A stretch of 23,991 nucleotides of DNA from DAOTTI01 sp034437795 (GTDB lineage: Bacteria > Chloroflexota > UBA11872 > UBA12225), in contig DAOTTI010000024.1 in assembly GCA_034437795.1 (NCBI GenBank), positions 1 through 23,991 of the forward strand, written 5' to 3'. Shown one piece after another: positions 1 through 5,736 of this stretch. The position numbers and the translations under genes are program-made. Numbering within the stretch: the stretch's first letter is position 1; every line of letters starts with the position of its first letter. The notes below the pieces were generated by a model. It did no database searches and was not told the DNA's origin. It saw nothing but the letters and a program-made list of their open reading frames with translations.

Positions 1-28
1 GAACGTGCGGCTGGATCACCTCCTTTCT
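1..28 (+). rRNA. rrs: 3' end of 16S rRNA
   Basis: The window opens with the universal 3' tail of bacterial 16S rRNA, GGCTGGATCACCTCC followed by TTTCT. The anti-Shine-Dalgarno core CACCTCC is at 17-23. Only the last ~28 nt are inside the window and the exact mature end (27-29) is uncertain. The usual downstream partners (tRNA-Ile/Ala, 23S, 5S) are not found before the intrinsic terminator at 383-411. Confidence 0.95.
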
Positions 29-70
29 AGGGAGCGTCGCGGCTGGGCGGGCGTCCCCGCCGGTCTAGGG

Positions 71-130
71 CTAGTCCATGGCTAGTCCATGGCTAGTCTG
101 TGGACTAGTCGATGGCTAGTCTGTGGCTAG
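71..130 (+). repeat. CTAG-rich ~11-bp tandem repeat
   Basis: CTAGTCCATGG occurs at 71-81 and 82-92. Variants CTAGTCTGTGG (93-103 and 116-126) and CTAGTCGATGG (105-115) follow, and a partial unit starts at 127. CTAG starts are 11, 11, 12, 11 and 11 bp apart, close to one helical turn. A degenerate CTAG lies just upstream at 65, another unit at 201-211, and a further CTAG near 243. The array lies inside the presumed 16S primary transcript, between the mature 3' end and the terminator. Function unknown. Confidence 0.9.
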
Positions 131-253
131 TACGCCGCCACGATGCTGCTGCTGGGTGCCCCCATCTGGCGGCGTCCATCACAATCACCGTGGCCAGGTA
201 CTAGTCTGTGCACCGGCGATGCCCCGCCTGCCAGCCGCCACTCCTAGGTCGAT

Positions 254-275
254 CCTCTGGAGTCCCCTCCAGAGG
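254..275 (+). other. Perfect 9-bp hairpin in 16S trailer
   Basis: CCTCTGGAG (254-262), loop TCCC, CTCCAGAGG (267-275) form a perfect inverted repeat. No T-run follows, so it is not a standard terminator. Within the 16S trailer it could be an RNA processing or protection structure; that is inference. Confidence 0.7.
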
Positions 276-382
276 TAGCCGGTGCGGAGGCTCGTTCGTC
301 CTTGGTGCGACGTGACGCTCGGACCTTGAGCGCTCGCCTGCCTTTCCTTCCACTCTTCAGCGGTTCAGGTTCCCTTTGTGCT

Positions 383-411
383 ACGGGGCTGCATCACGCA
401 GCCCCGTTTTC
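383..411 (+). terminator. Intrinsic terminator of the 16S transcript
   Basis: CGGGGCTGC (384-392), loop ATCAC, GCAGCCCCG (398-406), then TTTT and a pyrimidine-rich stretch. The outer A383-T407 pair makes a 10-bp stem. It is the first good intrinsic terminator after the 16S end and implies the rRNA transcript ends here without 23S. Confidence 0.85.
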
Positions 412-469
412 GTCTCTCCGCCCCGGCGAAGCTTTCGAGCGGGGCCGCGTCGCACCGCGAGGGAGGCAA

Positions 470-600
470 GATCTCACCCTCTTCGGTCGCGCCCGCGCCG
501 CCCCCCTGTCCCACACCGCCCCACCGTGCGACTTGGCCCCGCCGCCCCCGCTCCAACGCGGAGAGGCGGAACGACGGCCATAGCCTGGCGCCATCCGGAC
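470..600 (+). repeat. Dispersed GC-rich repeat, copy 1
   Basis: The block from about 476 to 577 matches the reverse complement of 19962-20068 at roughly 85% by eye, including the shared core GGCCCCGCCGCCCCCGCTCC. The flank GGCGCCA near 590 also has a counterpart beside the other copy (near 19860). No transposase or terminal repeat is visible, so this is a non-autonomous element or repeat of unknown type. Confidence 0.75.
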
Positions 601-605
601 CTGGT

Positions 606-633
606 GTGGGCGCCCACGCGGGCGCGGTCAGAG
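606..633 (+). repeat. 28-bp direct repeat, unit A (upstream of rnpB)
   Basis: This 28-mer matches 668-695 with two differences. It begins with the perfect 12-bp palindrome GTGGGCGCCCAC and ends in GGTCAGAG. Confidence 0.8.
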
Positions 634-667
634 AGCCCCTGGTTTGGTGACGCTCCTGCACCAGGAC

Positions 668-695
668 GTGGGCGCCCGCGCGGGCGCGGCCAGAG
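668..695 (+). repeat. 28-bp direct repeat, unit B (at rnpB -35 region)
   Basis: Second unit of the 28-bp repeat. It contains the perfect 16-bp palindrome GCGCCCGCGCGGGCGC at 672-687. It ends 15 bp before the putative -10 box of rnpB and covers the -35 position, so it could be an operator. That is inference. Confidence 0.8.
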
Positions 696-710
696 CGGCC
701 AGAGATCTGA

Positions 711-716
711 GATACT
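711..716 (+). promoter_or_regulatory. Putative rnpB -10 box
   Basis: GATACT at 711-716 lies 10 nt before the first P1 base of RNase P RNA (727), the correct distance for a start near 723. No -35 resembling TTGACA is seen; the GC palindrome occupies that position. Confidence 0.4.
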
Positions 717-726
717 TTGGAGGGAT

Positions 727-1068
727 CGCCAAGCAGGCCGGGCGATCGCGCGGCCCGCCGGCCCTGCGCCGACGGGAGCGAGGAAAGTCCGCACTCCACA
801 GAGCAGGGTAGCGGGTAACACCCGTCCGCCGTAAGGCGAGGACCAGTGGCACAGAGACGACGACCCACCCGGACGGGCCTTCCCCTAGCGGGGCCGGCCC
901 GTTCGGGCAGGGGGTGAAAAGGGTCAAACTCTACCCGGAGCAAGCCCAAGTTGGGGCGCTGACGCTGCTCGCCGAGCCCCAGGTAGGGCGCAAAGAGCCG
1001 CGGGGCAACCCGCCGGCCAAGAGAGATGATCGCCTCGAACAGAATGCGGCTTACGAGCCTGCTTGGCG
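727..1068 (+). ncRNA. rnpB: RNase P RNA (bacterial type)
   Basis: Catalytic RNA of RNase P, which matures tRNA 5' ends. The conserved cores are visible: GAGGAAAGTCC near 779-790 and ACAGAAT with CGGCTTAC near 1040-1054. Both defining helices close. P1 is CGCCAAGCAGG (727-737) with CCTGCTTGGCG (1058-1068), 11 perfect pairs. P4 is CCGCA (789-793) with TGCGG (1045-1049). P4 usually reads CCGGG/CCCGG in the examples I recall, so the paired change is compensatory and supports the call. The ~342-nt length fits bacterial RNase P RNA. It lies directly after the 16S terminator on the same strand, with its own possible -10 box. Confidence 0.96.
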
Positions 1069-1226
1069 TCCCCCCGACGCGGCAGGGCTTCACGCGGTAG
1101 CGCTTCGCAAGGAAGAATGAAGAAGGAGCAAGGAAGAAGGCGGCAGTCCACGAACGAGACCTCGCGGTTCGTGGATCCGTGCTCCAGCCTGCTCTAGCCT
1201 GGCGTATGCACGGCCAGCCAGGTGTT

Positions 1227-1450
1227 CCCTCTCCCATAGGGAGAGGGCCACGGTGAGGGCTCGTTAAGCTCCCTCTCCTTGTGGGCGAGAGCGAGGCTCC
1301 TTAAGCCCTTCAGACTGTGGGAGAGGGTTAGGGTTCCGCAGTCCGTGGTGACCAATCACGAAAGTCGCCCCTCTCTCATAGGGAGAGGGTAGCGCGTGGC
1401 CCCTGCGGCGTTGCCCTTGACCCCTCTCGCCGTGGGAGAGGCTTAGGGTG
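1227..1450. repeat. Cluster of CCCTCTCCC/GGGAGAGGG palindromes
   Basis: A perfect palindrome CCCTCTCCC-ATA-GGGAGAGGG lies at 1227-1247. Related copies are at about 1270-1297 and 1309-1335 (degenerate), 1368-1389 (CCCCTCTCTC-ATA-GGGAGAGGG) and 1421-1449. Half-sites are often followed by TTAGGGT or GTGAGGG. The same family recurs near 4948-5021, 5623-5690 and 10264-10372, always between genes. Confidence 0.8.
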
Positions 1451-1514
1451 ATGCCACCGCCCATGAATAGCCCAAGCTAGTGGGTCACTTGCCTCGACTG
1501 GAGCCAAACGCGGG

Positions 1515-1520
1515 TATACT
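1515..1520 (+). promoter_or_regulatory. Putative tRNA-Glu -10 box
   Basis: TATACT at 1515-1520 stands in otherwise GC-rich sequence 63 nt before the tRNA. TTGCCT (1489-1494) is 20 bp upstream and TCGACT (1494-1499) is 15 bp upstream; neither spacing is ideal, so only the -10 is offered. Confidence 0.4.
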
Positions 1521-1583
1521 TTTTGAGGGCTGCTCAGGCCAGGACACCGGTGAGCCGCGTCCTGCGCCCAGGTCGCTTGCCAC

Positions 1584-1657
1584 GCCGCCATCGTCTAGAG
1601 GCCTAGGACATCACCCTTTCAAGGTGAAGATCGCGGGTTCGAATCCCGCTGGCGGTA
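1584..1657 (+). tRNA. tRNA-Glu (anticodon UUC)
   Basis: A full cloverleaf folds by hand. The acceptor is GCCGCCA (1584-1590) with TGGCGGT (1650-1656), the first pair being G-U. The D stem is GTCT/GGAC. The anticodon stem is TCACC/GGTGA around loop CTTTCAA, with anticodon TTC at 1618-1620. The T arm is GCGGG-TTCGAAT-CCCGC (1633-1649). The discriminator is A1657 and the next bases are CCG, so CCA is not encoded and must be added by nucleotidyltransferase. Confidence 0.96.
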
Positions 1658-1667
1658 CCGGTTCCAA

Positions 1668-1766
1668 GGAACAATGAAAAAGGAAGAATGAACAAGGTGG
1701 CCTAGCGCAAGCCCACCTCGATACTTCCTTATTCCTTCTTCGTTTTTCATTCTTCATTCCTCTTGC
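1668..1766. repeat. Purine/pyrimidine-rich imperfect inverted repeat before ispG
   Basis: AATGAAAAAGGAAGAATGAA (from about 1672) is mirrored by TTCTTCGTTTTTCATTCTTC (1736-1755) on the other strand. Between them lies a small GGTGG/CCACC hairpin. A related patch is at 1108-1141. The block is much more AT-rich than its surroundings and abuts the ispG start codon. The element type is unknown. Confidence 0.7.
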
Positions 1767-1769
1767 TCC

Positions 1770-3983
1770 ATGTCTGCAGCGCTCGACACGCCATTCGCGT
1801 CCCTCGCCCGCGTCGGGCAACTCCCGCCCAGGTACGTGGCCGACGCCTACCGCTACCGGCGCCGCCCGACGCGGGTGGTCTACGTCGGCGACGTCGGCGT
1901 CGGCGGGAGCCACCCCATCCGCGTCCAGTCGATGACGACGACCGACACGATGGATACGGACGCCACCGTGGCTCAGATCGTGCGGCTGGTGAAGGCAGGG
2001 TGCGAGATCGTCCGCGTCACGGCGCCGACGGTGGAGGATGCGCGGAACATTGGCGCCATCCGTAAGGCCCTGCACCGCAAGGGGATTCGGGTCCCGCTGG
2101 TGGCGGATATCCACTTCAGCCCCGCCGCCGCCATGGAGGCCGCCGACTACGCCGATAAGGTGCGCATCAACCCGGGCAACTTCGCCGATAGCAAGCGCTT
2201 CGCCGTGCGGGAGTATTCCGACGAGGAGTACGCCGCCGAGCTTGCGCGCATCGAGGAGCGGTTCGCCCCGCTGGTGGAGAAGTGCAAGGCGCGCGGGATC
2301 GCCATGCGCATCGGGACCAACCACGGGTCGCTCTCCGACCGCATTCTGAACCGGTTCGGCGATACGCCCCTGGGTATGGTGGAGTCCGCACTGGAATTCG
2401 CGCGCATCGCCGCCAAGTACGGGTATCACGACCTCATCTTCTCCATGAAGGCGTCCAACCCGAAGGTGATGATCCAGGCCTACCGGCTGCTGGCCGCGCG
2501 CCTGGATGAGCTGGGTTGGCCCTATCCCTTCCACCTGGGCGTGACCGAGGCCGGCAACGGCGACGATGGCCGGATCAAGAGCGCCATCGGCATCGGGAGC
2601 CTGCTGGCCGACGGGATCGGCGACACCATCCGCGTCTCCCTGACCGAGGAGCCGGAGCATGAGATCCCCGTCGCCTTCGCCCTGGCCCGGCCATATCAGC
2701 CGAAGAAGGAGCGCCCAGACGCGGGGACGCGGAGACGCGGAGGCAGGGAGACGCGGGGATCCGGAGACGCGGAGACGCGGAGACGCGAGGACGCGGTGGC
2801 GCGCGGAGGAGAGACGGACGTGCTGCCCGACCTGCGCCACCCCTACGAGTACACGCGCCGGCCGGCGCGGACGGTGGCCGTCGGCTGCACCGCCGTCGGC
2901 GGGGGCCAGCCGGTGCGCGTCTTCCACCCGTTCCCGGGCGACCTGGCCAGCGTCCCGAACGTGGTCCCGCGGGCCATCGCCCTGGCCAACGCGGATGGCA
3001 TCGTCGACCGGCGTCCGGACGTGCTGTCGGTCCTGGTTGAGAGCGAGGCGGGAGCGGAGGCGCTTGCGGCCCTGCGCGCGGCGCTGGAGCAGGCGGAGGT
3101 GGAGCTGCCGCTGTGCGTCTGCGTGCCCGCCGGCTTCCCGGGCGTGTCCCGCGTGGCGCGACAGGCGGATATGGTGGCGGTGAGCACGGGGGAGTCGGTC
3201 CCCGCGGCTGAGCTGCGCGCCGCGCTGGAGGCCATAGCGGACGCGCGCCGGCCCGTGCTGCTGGAAGCCGTGCCCACTGCCGGCGCACCGGATCCGGCTG
3301 CGGCCGCGGATGCGGCCGTGCACCGCGTGCTGGAGGCGGCGATGCTGGCCACCGCGGCGGGGTGTCGCGACGCCGTGCTGGCGGTGAATGCCCGCGATCC
3401 CGATCTGGCGCTGCGGACCTACCGGCTGCTGGCCAGCCGCCTGGCCGAGCGCGACCTCGACTACCCCATCCATCTGCTGGCCTGGCCGGCTGGAGACGCC
3501 GAGGAGGTCATGCTCCGGTCGGCCGTGCTCCTGGGCTCGCTCCTCTGCGATGGGATCGGGGACTCGATCCAGATCCTGGGTGGCCGCGCGTTCGACGACC
3601 AGCGCCGCGCGCACCTGGCATTCAACATCCTGCAAGGGGCGGGGGTCCGCCTGTCGAAGACGGAATTCGTCGCCTGCCCATCCTGCGGCCGCACCCTCTT
3701 TAACCTGCAGGAGACGACGGAGCGGATCCAGCGCAAGACCGGCCATCTCAAGGGTGTCAAGATTGCTATTATGGGCTGCATCGTGAACGGCCCGGGCGAG
3801 ATGGCCGACGCCGACTTCGGCTACGTGGGTGGCGCGCCCGGGAAGGTCAATCTCTACGTGGGGAAAGAGTGCGTCGAAAAGGGTGTCCCCGCGGCCGTGG
3901 CCGACGAGCGCCTGATCGAGTTGATCCGCACCCACGGCAAGTGGGTCGATCCGCCGGTCGAGACGCTGGCCGCGTCTCGCTGA
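1770..3983 (+). CDS. ispG: 4-hydroxy-3-methylbut-2-enyl diphosphate synthase, long (three-domain) form
   Basis: IspG/GcpE reduces MEcPP to HMBPP in the MEP isoprenoid pathway, using a [4Fe-4S] cluster in the cytoplasm. Residues ~30-310 are the TIM barrel (IRVQSMTTTDTMDTDATV, VADIHFSP, RINPGNF). Residues ~355-620 are the extra A domain. Residues ~625-737 are the iron-sulfur domain with CPSC (C636, C639) and GCIVNGPGE (C670) as cluster ligands. At 737 aa it matches the long form known from plants, Chlamydia and Bacteroidetes, not the ~360-aa E. coli form. A low-complexity Arg/Gly-rich linker at ~316-347 is made by a DNA minisatellite. The ATG at 1770 has no Shine-Dalgarno sequence; the AT-rich repeat runs right up to it, so a start slightly downstream is possible. 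Confidence 0.95.
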   Translation: MSAALDTPFASLARVGQLPPRYVADAYRYRRRPTRVVYVGDVGVGGSHPIRVQSMTTTDTMDTDATVAQIVRLVKAGCEIVRVTAPTVEDARNIGAIRKALHRKGIRVPLVADIHFSPAAAMEAADYADKVRINPGNFADSKRFAVREYSDEEYAAELARIEERFAPLVEKCKARGIAMRIGTNHGSLSDRILNRFGDTPLGMVESALEFARIAAKYGYHDLIFSMKASNPKVMIQAYRLLAARLDELGWPYPFHLGVTEAGNGDDGRIKSAIGIGSLLADGIGDTIRVSLTEEPEHEIPVAFALARPYQPKKERPDAGTRRRGGRETRGSGDAETRRREDAVARGGETDVLPDLRHPYEYTRRPARTVAVGCTAVGGGQPVRVFHPFPGDLASVPNVVPRAIALANADGIVDRRPDVLSVLVESEAGAEALAALRAALEQAEVELPLCVCVPAGFPGVSRVARQADMVAVSTGESVPAAELRAALEAIADARRPVLLEAVPTAGAPDPAAAADAAVHRVLEAAMLATAAGCRDAVLAVNARDPDLALRTYRLLASRLAERDLDYPIHLLAWPAGDAEEVMLRSAVLLGSLLCDGIGDSIQILGGRAFDDQRRAHLAFNILQGAGVRLSKTEFVACPSCGRTLFNLQETTERIQRKTGHLKGVKIAIMGCIVNGPGEMADADFGYVGGAPGKVNLYVGKECVEKGVPAAVADERLIELIRTHGKWVDPPVETLAASR
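2718..2796 (+). repeat. GGAGACGC minisatellite inside ispG
   Basis: An 8-bp unit, GGAGACGC, recurs with variants (GGGGACGC, GAGGACGC), best seen at 2762-2793. It encodes a charged Arg/Gly/Glu stretch exactly between the TIM barrel and the A domain. Because 8 is not divisible by 3, copy-number change would often break the frame, yet the present array keeps it. Similar GACGCGG words occur in the mutS2 insert and upstream of rpmI. Confidence 0.85.
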
Positions 3984-4220
3984 GCGACCCTGCGCTGCTC
4001 TACTGCGGCGCCGTGCCAGCGAGCCCGGGCTCTTCACGAGTGGCGCCCTCACCCGATCCTAAAGGCGGTGGGAACACATCGCCGCACGTGGAGGATCGGG
4101 GCTACGTAGGTGCCGGTATGGTCGTGCGGGACAGGACGGCCGGGCATCGATGGACAGGGCGACGCGAACATACCAGCGGGTTCTTAGGTGCATGCTGCCG
4201 ATCGGTCATGGGAGTGCACG

Positions 4221-4919
4221 ATGAGCAGAACGCGAGTAGTCCTGGTTGACGACCAGCGGTTGTATCGCCGGGGCGTGCGCGCGGCGCTGGAGCAGGCGCC
4301 GGAGATCGAGATCAGCGGCGAGGTAGAAAACGATGATGACGCGGTCCAGCGCGTGGTGGCGCTGAACCCGCAGGTGGTAGTGCTGGGCGAGCTGAGCGGC
4401 GGCTGGGACGTCTTTGCGGCCGCGCTCCGCCGGCACCTGCCAAAGACCGGCCTGGTCGTCCTGCTGAACCGCGTCTCGGAAGAAGACCTCTTCTACGCCT
4501 TAAAGGCCGGCGCGTGCGCCTGCCGGCCACGCACGATCAACGGGCCGGCCCTCCTGGAGGTGGTGCGCCAGGCCGCCCGCGGGGAATGCGTCATCCACAT
4601 GAGCGACGTCACCACCACCGAACCGTCGCGACGTCTCCTTGGGCAGCTCGGCCTGGAGGCCGACAAGATCGCGGCCGAGCCGCCGGCGCCCTGCCCGCTT
4701 TCCGAGCGGGAGATGGAGATCCTGGCCGGCGTCGCAGAGGGATGCTCCAACAAGGAGATCGGCCGGCGGTGCGGCATCTCCGACCAGACGGTCAAGAACC
4801 ACCTCACCACCGTCCTGCGCAAGCTCGGCGTGACCGACCGGACGGAGGCCGTCGTCATCGCCCTGCGCAATCGCTGGCTCAAGCTGGAGTCGATCAAGGT
4901 AGGCAGCCGCGCCGCATAA
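4221..4919 (+). CDS. Orphan LuxR/NarL-type regulator with degenerate receiver
   Basis: DNA-binding transcription regulator of 232 aa. Residues 1-~120 form a receiver-like domain with acidic D10/D11 present. The phospho-acceptor position (consensus VVLMD) reads VVLGE, giving E57. The conserved Thr after strand 4 is Asn (LLN), and the usual Lys (GYLLK) is replaced (ACACRPR). Residues ~160-222 are a standard LuxR helix-turn-helix (LSEREMEIL, SNKEIGRR, TVKNHLTTVLRKLGV). Start chosen at ATG 4221, with GGAG six nt upstream; an upstream in-frame ATG (4188) lacks this. No histidine kinase is adjacent. It probably acts without Asp phosphorylation, perhaps in a fixed active-like state. Targets are unknown. 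Confidence 0.9.
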   Translation: MSRTRVVLVDDQRLYRRGVRAALEQAPEIEISGEVENDDDAVQRVVALNPQVVVLGELSGGWDVFAAALRRHLPKTGLVVLLNRVSEEDLFYALKAGACACRPRTINGPALLEVVRQAARGECVIHMSDVTTTEPSRRLLGQLGLEADKIAAEPPAPCPLSEREMEILAGVAEGCSNKEIGRRCGISDQTVKNHLTTVLRKLGVTDRTEAVVIALRNRWLKLESIKVGSRAA

Positions 4920-4944
4920 CCCGGATCCTTTGCGCGCGGAGCCT

Positions 4945-5021
4945 TCACCCTCTCCCACTGGGAGCCAGAACTAGCCGCTCTTCACCAGCGAAGCCCTCAC
5001 CCACTGCTTAGGGGAGAGGGG
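4945..5021. repeat. Palindromic CCCTCTCCC-family repeats
   Basis: CCCTCTCCC-ACTG-GGAG (4948-4964) and CCCTCACCC...GGGGAGAGGGG (4994-5021) are degenerate members of the family seen at 1227-1450. They directly follow the regulator gene. Confidence 0.65.
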
Positions 5022-5082
5022 ACCAGCGCAACGCCGCGGCACTGCGCCCGCCCAGAGCAAGCCCGCCCGCGGCCGGACCGGC

Positions 5083-5295
5083 CTACCGTGCCGGTGTCAC
5101 CGTCGGGCGGGGCGGCGTCGGGGTGCTCAGCAAAGCCGCGCCGGGGGCACGACCCGTCCCGCCCTGCGTGGCGCCGTAGCCGCCGGCGCCGGCATCGCGG
5201 CAGGCGCCGGCCAGCAGGGCGCTCAGGCTCACGGCCAGCCAGAGCACCAGCGCGACTGCACCCAGACGGCTTGTGTGACGCGGTGGCCGTCTCAC
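5083..5295 (-). CDS. Small lipoprotein-like or membrane-anchored peptide
   Basis: Seventy residues, not recognised as a known family. A basic N-terminus (RRPPRHTSR) precedes a hydrophobic segment (~11-29) ending LLAGAC at C32, which resembles a lipoprotein signal although Ala, not Leu, is at -3. The rest is Gly/Ala-rich and ends in a Pro/Thr tail (STPTPPRPTVTPAR). Start chosen at GTG 5295 because it puts the signal at the N-terminus and follows GAGGG. A longer frame from TTG 5373 is also open. The GTG overlaps the stop of the preceding small frame as GTGA. Inference: an exported, envelope-anchored peptide made with the upstream membrane peptide. Confidence 0.5.
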   Translation of the reverse strand: MRRPPRHTSRLGAVALVLWLAVSLSALLAGACRDAGAGGYGATQGGTGRAPGAALLSTPTPPRPTVTPAR

Positions 5296-5378
5296 CGCAG
5301 CCCTCGCGGAGACATTGCGGGTCTGGTCGTACTCTTCACAGGCAGTAGGGCGACCGGTATGGCGGGGCGCCAACTCAC
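5292..5378 (-). CDS. Possible 28-aa linker ORF between two small membrane genes
   Basis: A short frame that starts with GTG at 5378 inside the GTGA closing the 51-aa membrane peptide and ends with TGA inside the GTGA opening the lipoprotein-like gene. Both overlaps lie in exact copies of the 15-bp repeat GAGGGCTGCGGTGAG (minus strand; 5374-5388 and 5291-5305). The peptide has no recognisable domain. It may be a real coupled frame or only a by-product of the duplication. Confidence 0.25.
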   Translation of the reverse strand: MSWRPAIPVALLPVKSTTRPAMSPRGLR

Positions 5379-5530
5379 CGCAGCCCTCCCGGGTAGAACA
5401 TCGGCGTGAGCAAGAGGGAGAGCAGCATCAGCACCGCGCCGGCAATCAGGCCGGCCACGAGCAGAATGAGCGCCACCACGCGGGCCGGCGGCCGCCCGTG
5501 GCCTCCAGGCCGCGTGTACCAGTCCCACAT
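5375..5530 (-). CDS. 51-aa single-pass membrane peptide
   Basis: The minus strand from ATG 5530 encodes MWDWYTRPGGHGRPPARV, then a strong hydrophobic segment (~18-42, VVALILLVAGL...), then TPMFYPGGLR and TGA. The Trp/Arg-rich head, one membrane helix and short tail look like a real small membrane protein, but I know no family. Shine-Dalgarno support is weak. It shares strand with the HDAC gene, whose stop is ~200 nt upstream across a palindrome cluster, and overlaps the next small frame by 4 nt. Confidence 0.5.
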   Translation of the reverse strand: MWDWYTRPGGHGRPPARVVALILLVAGLIAGAVLMLLSLLLTPMFYPGGLR

Positions 5531-5622
5531 CTCAGCATAAGTCTACCCCACCACGGAGCCGGCGAGGGTCTCCAGGCCCCGCTGGCGACGATCCAGGGAC
5601 ATCTTCACGGCCAGCGAGGGGT

Positions 5623-5690
5623 CCCGTCTCCCTGTGGGAGAGGGTTAGGGTGACGGCTCCTCTTGTCCCCTCACCCTATGGGAGAGCGGG
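5623..5690. repeat. Palindromic CCCTCTCCC-family repeats
   Basis: TCTCCCTGTGGGAGA (5627-5641) followed by GGGTTAGGGTGA, then CCCCTCACCCTATGGGAGAG (5667-5686). Two members of the family lie between the HDAC gene and the small membrane genes. Confidence 0.7.
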
Positions 5691-5736
5691 GGCCCGCGCA
5701 GCGGAAGGCGGGGAGGGCTCCGCTGAAGAAGCCAGC

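Larger units (their letters stand above)
29..726 (+). other. 16S-rnpB spacer, no protein gene recognised
   Basis: About 700 nt between the 16S 3' end and RNase P RNA. In order it holds a short G/C hairpin (about 46-62), the CTAG tandem repeat, a lone CTAG unit at 201-211, a perfect hairpin (254-275), a terminator (383-411), one copy of a dispersed GC-rich repeat (about 470-600), two 28-bp palindrome-containing repeats, and a possible rnpB -10 box. Open frames here resemble no protein I know and follow the repeat, so I do not call them genes. Confidence 0.7.
1069..1583 (+). other. rnpB to tRNA-Glu spacer with repeats
   Basis: About 515 nt without a recognisable gene. It holds a purine-rich patch (about 1108-1141), a hairpin TCCACGAAC/GTTCGTGGA (1147-1155 with 1167-1175) that could end rnpB transcription though it lacks a T-run, several CCCTCTCCC-type palindromes (1227-1450), and a TATACT box at 1515-1520. 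Confidence 0.7.

Noticed and set aside
71..211. CRISPR array at the CTAG repeat
   Set aside because: Units are ~11 bp with no spacers and there is no cas gene nearby.
1107..1141. Small gene in the purine-rich patch
   Set aside because: Sequence is repetitive 'aaggaagaatgaag', found again at 1668-1766 in both orientations. No frame of useful length.
302..1237. Several overlapping frames in the 16S-rnpB spacer and over rnpB
   Set aside because: The frames cover a terminator, dispersed repeat and RNase P RNA. The similarity of one to the frame upstream of rpmI is explained by the shared DNA repeat.
1611..4052. Long minus-strand open frame (813 codons) opposite ispG
   Set aside because: It is antisense to a well-supported ispG. 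It arises from high-GC codon bias and has Arg/His/Gln-rich low-complexity translation without a domain.
5561..5620. 19-21 codon frame upstream of the 51-aa membrane peptide (minus strand)
   Set aside because: It has a plausible ATG but no ribosome site, no hydrophobic or known motif, and is too short to support alone.
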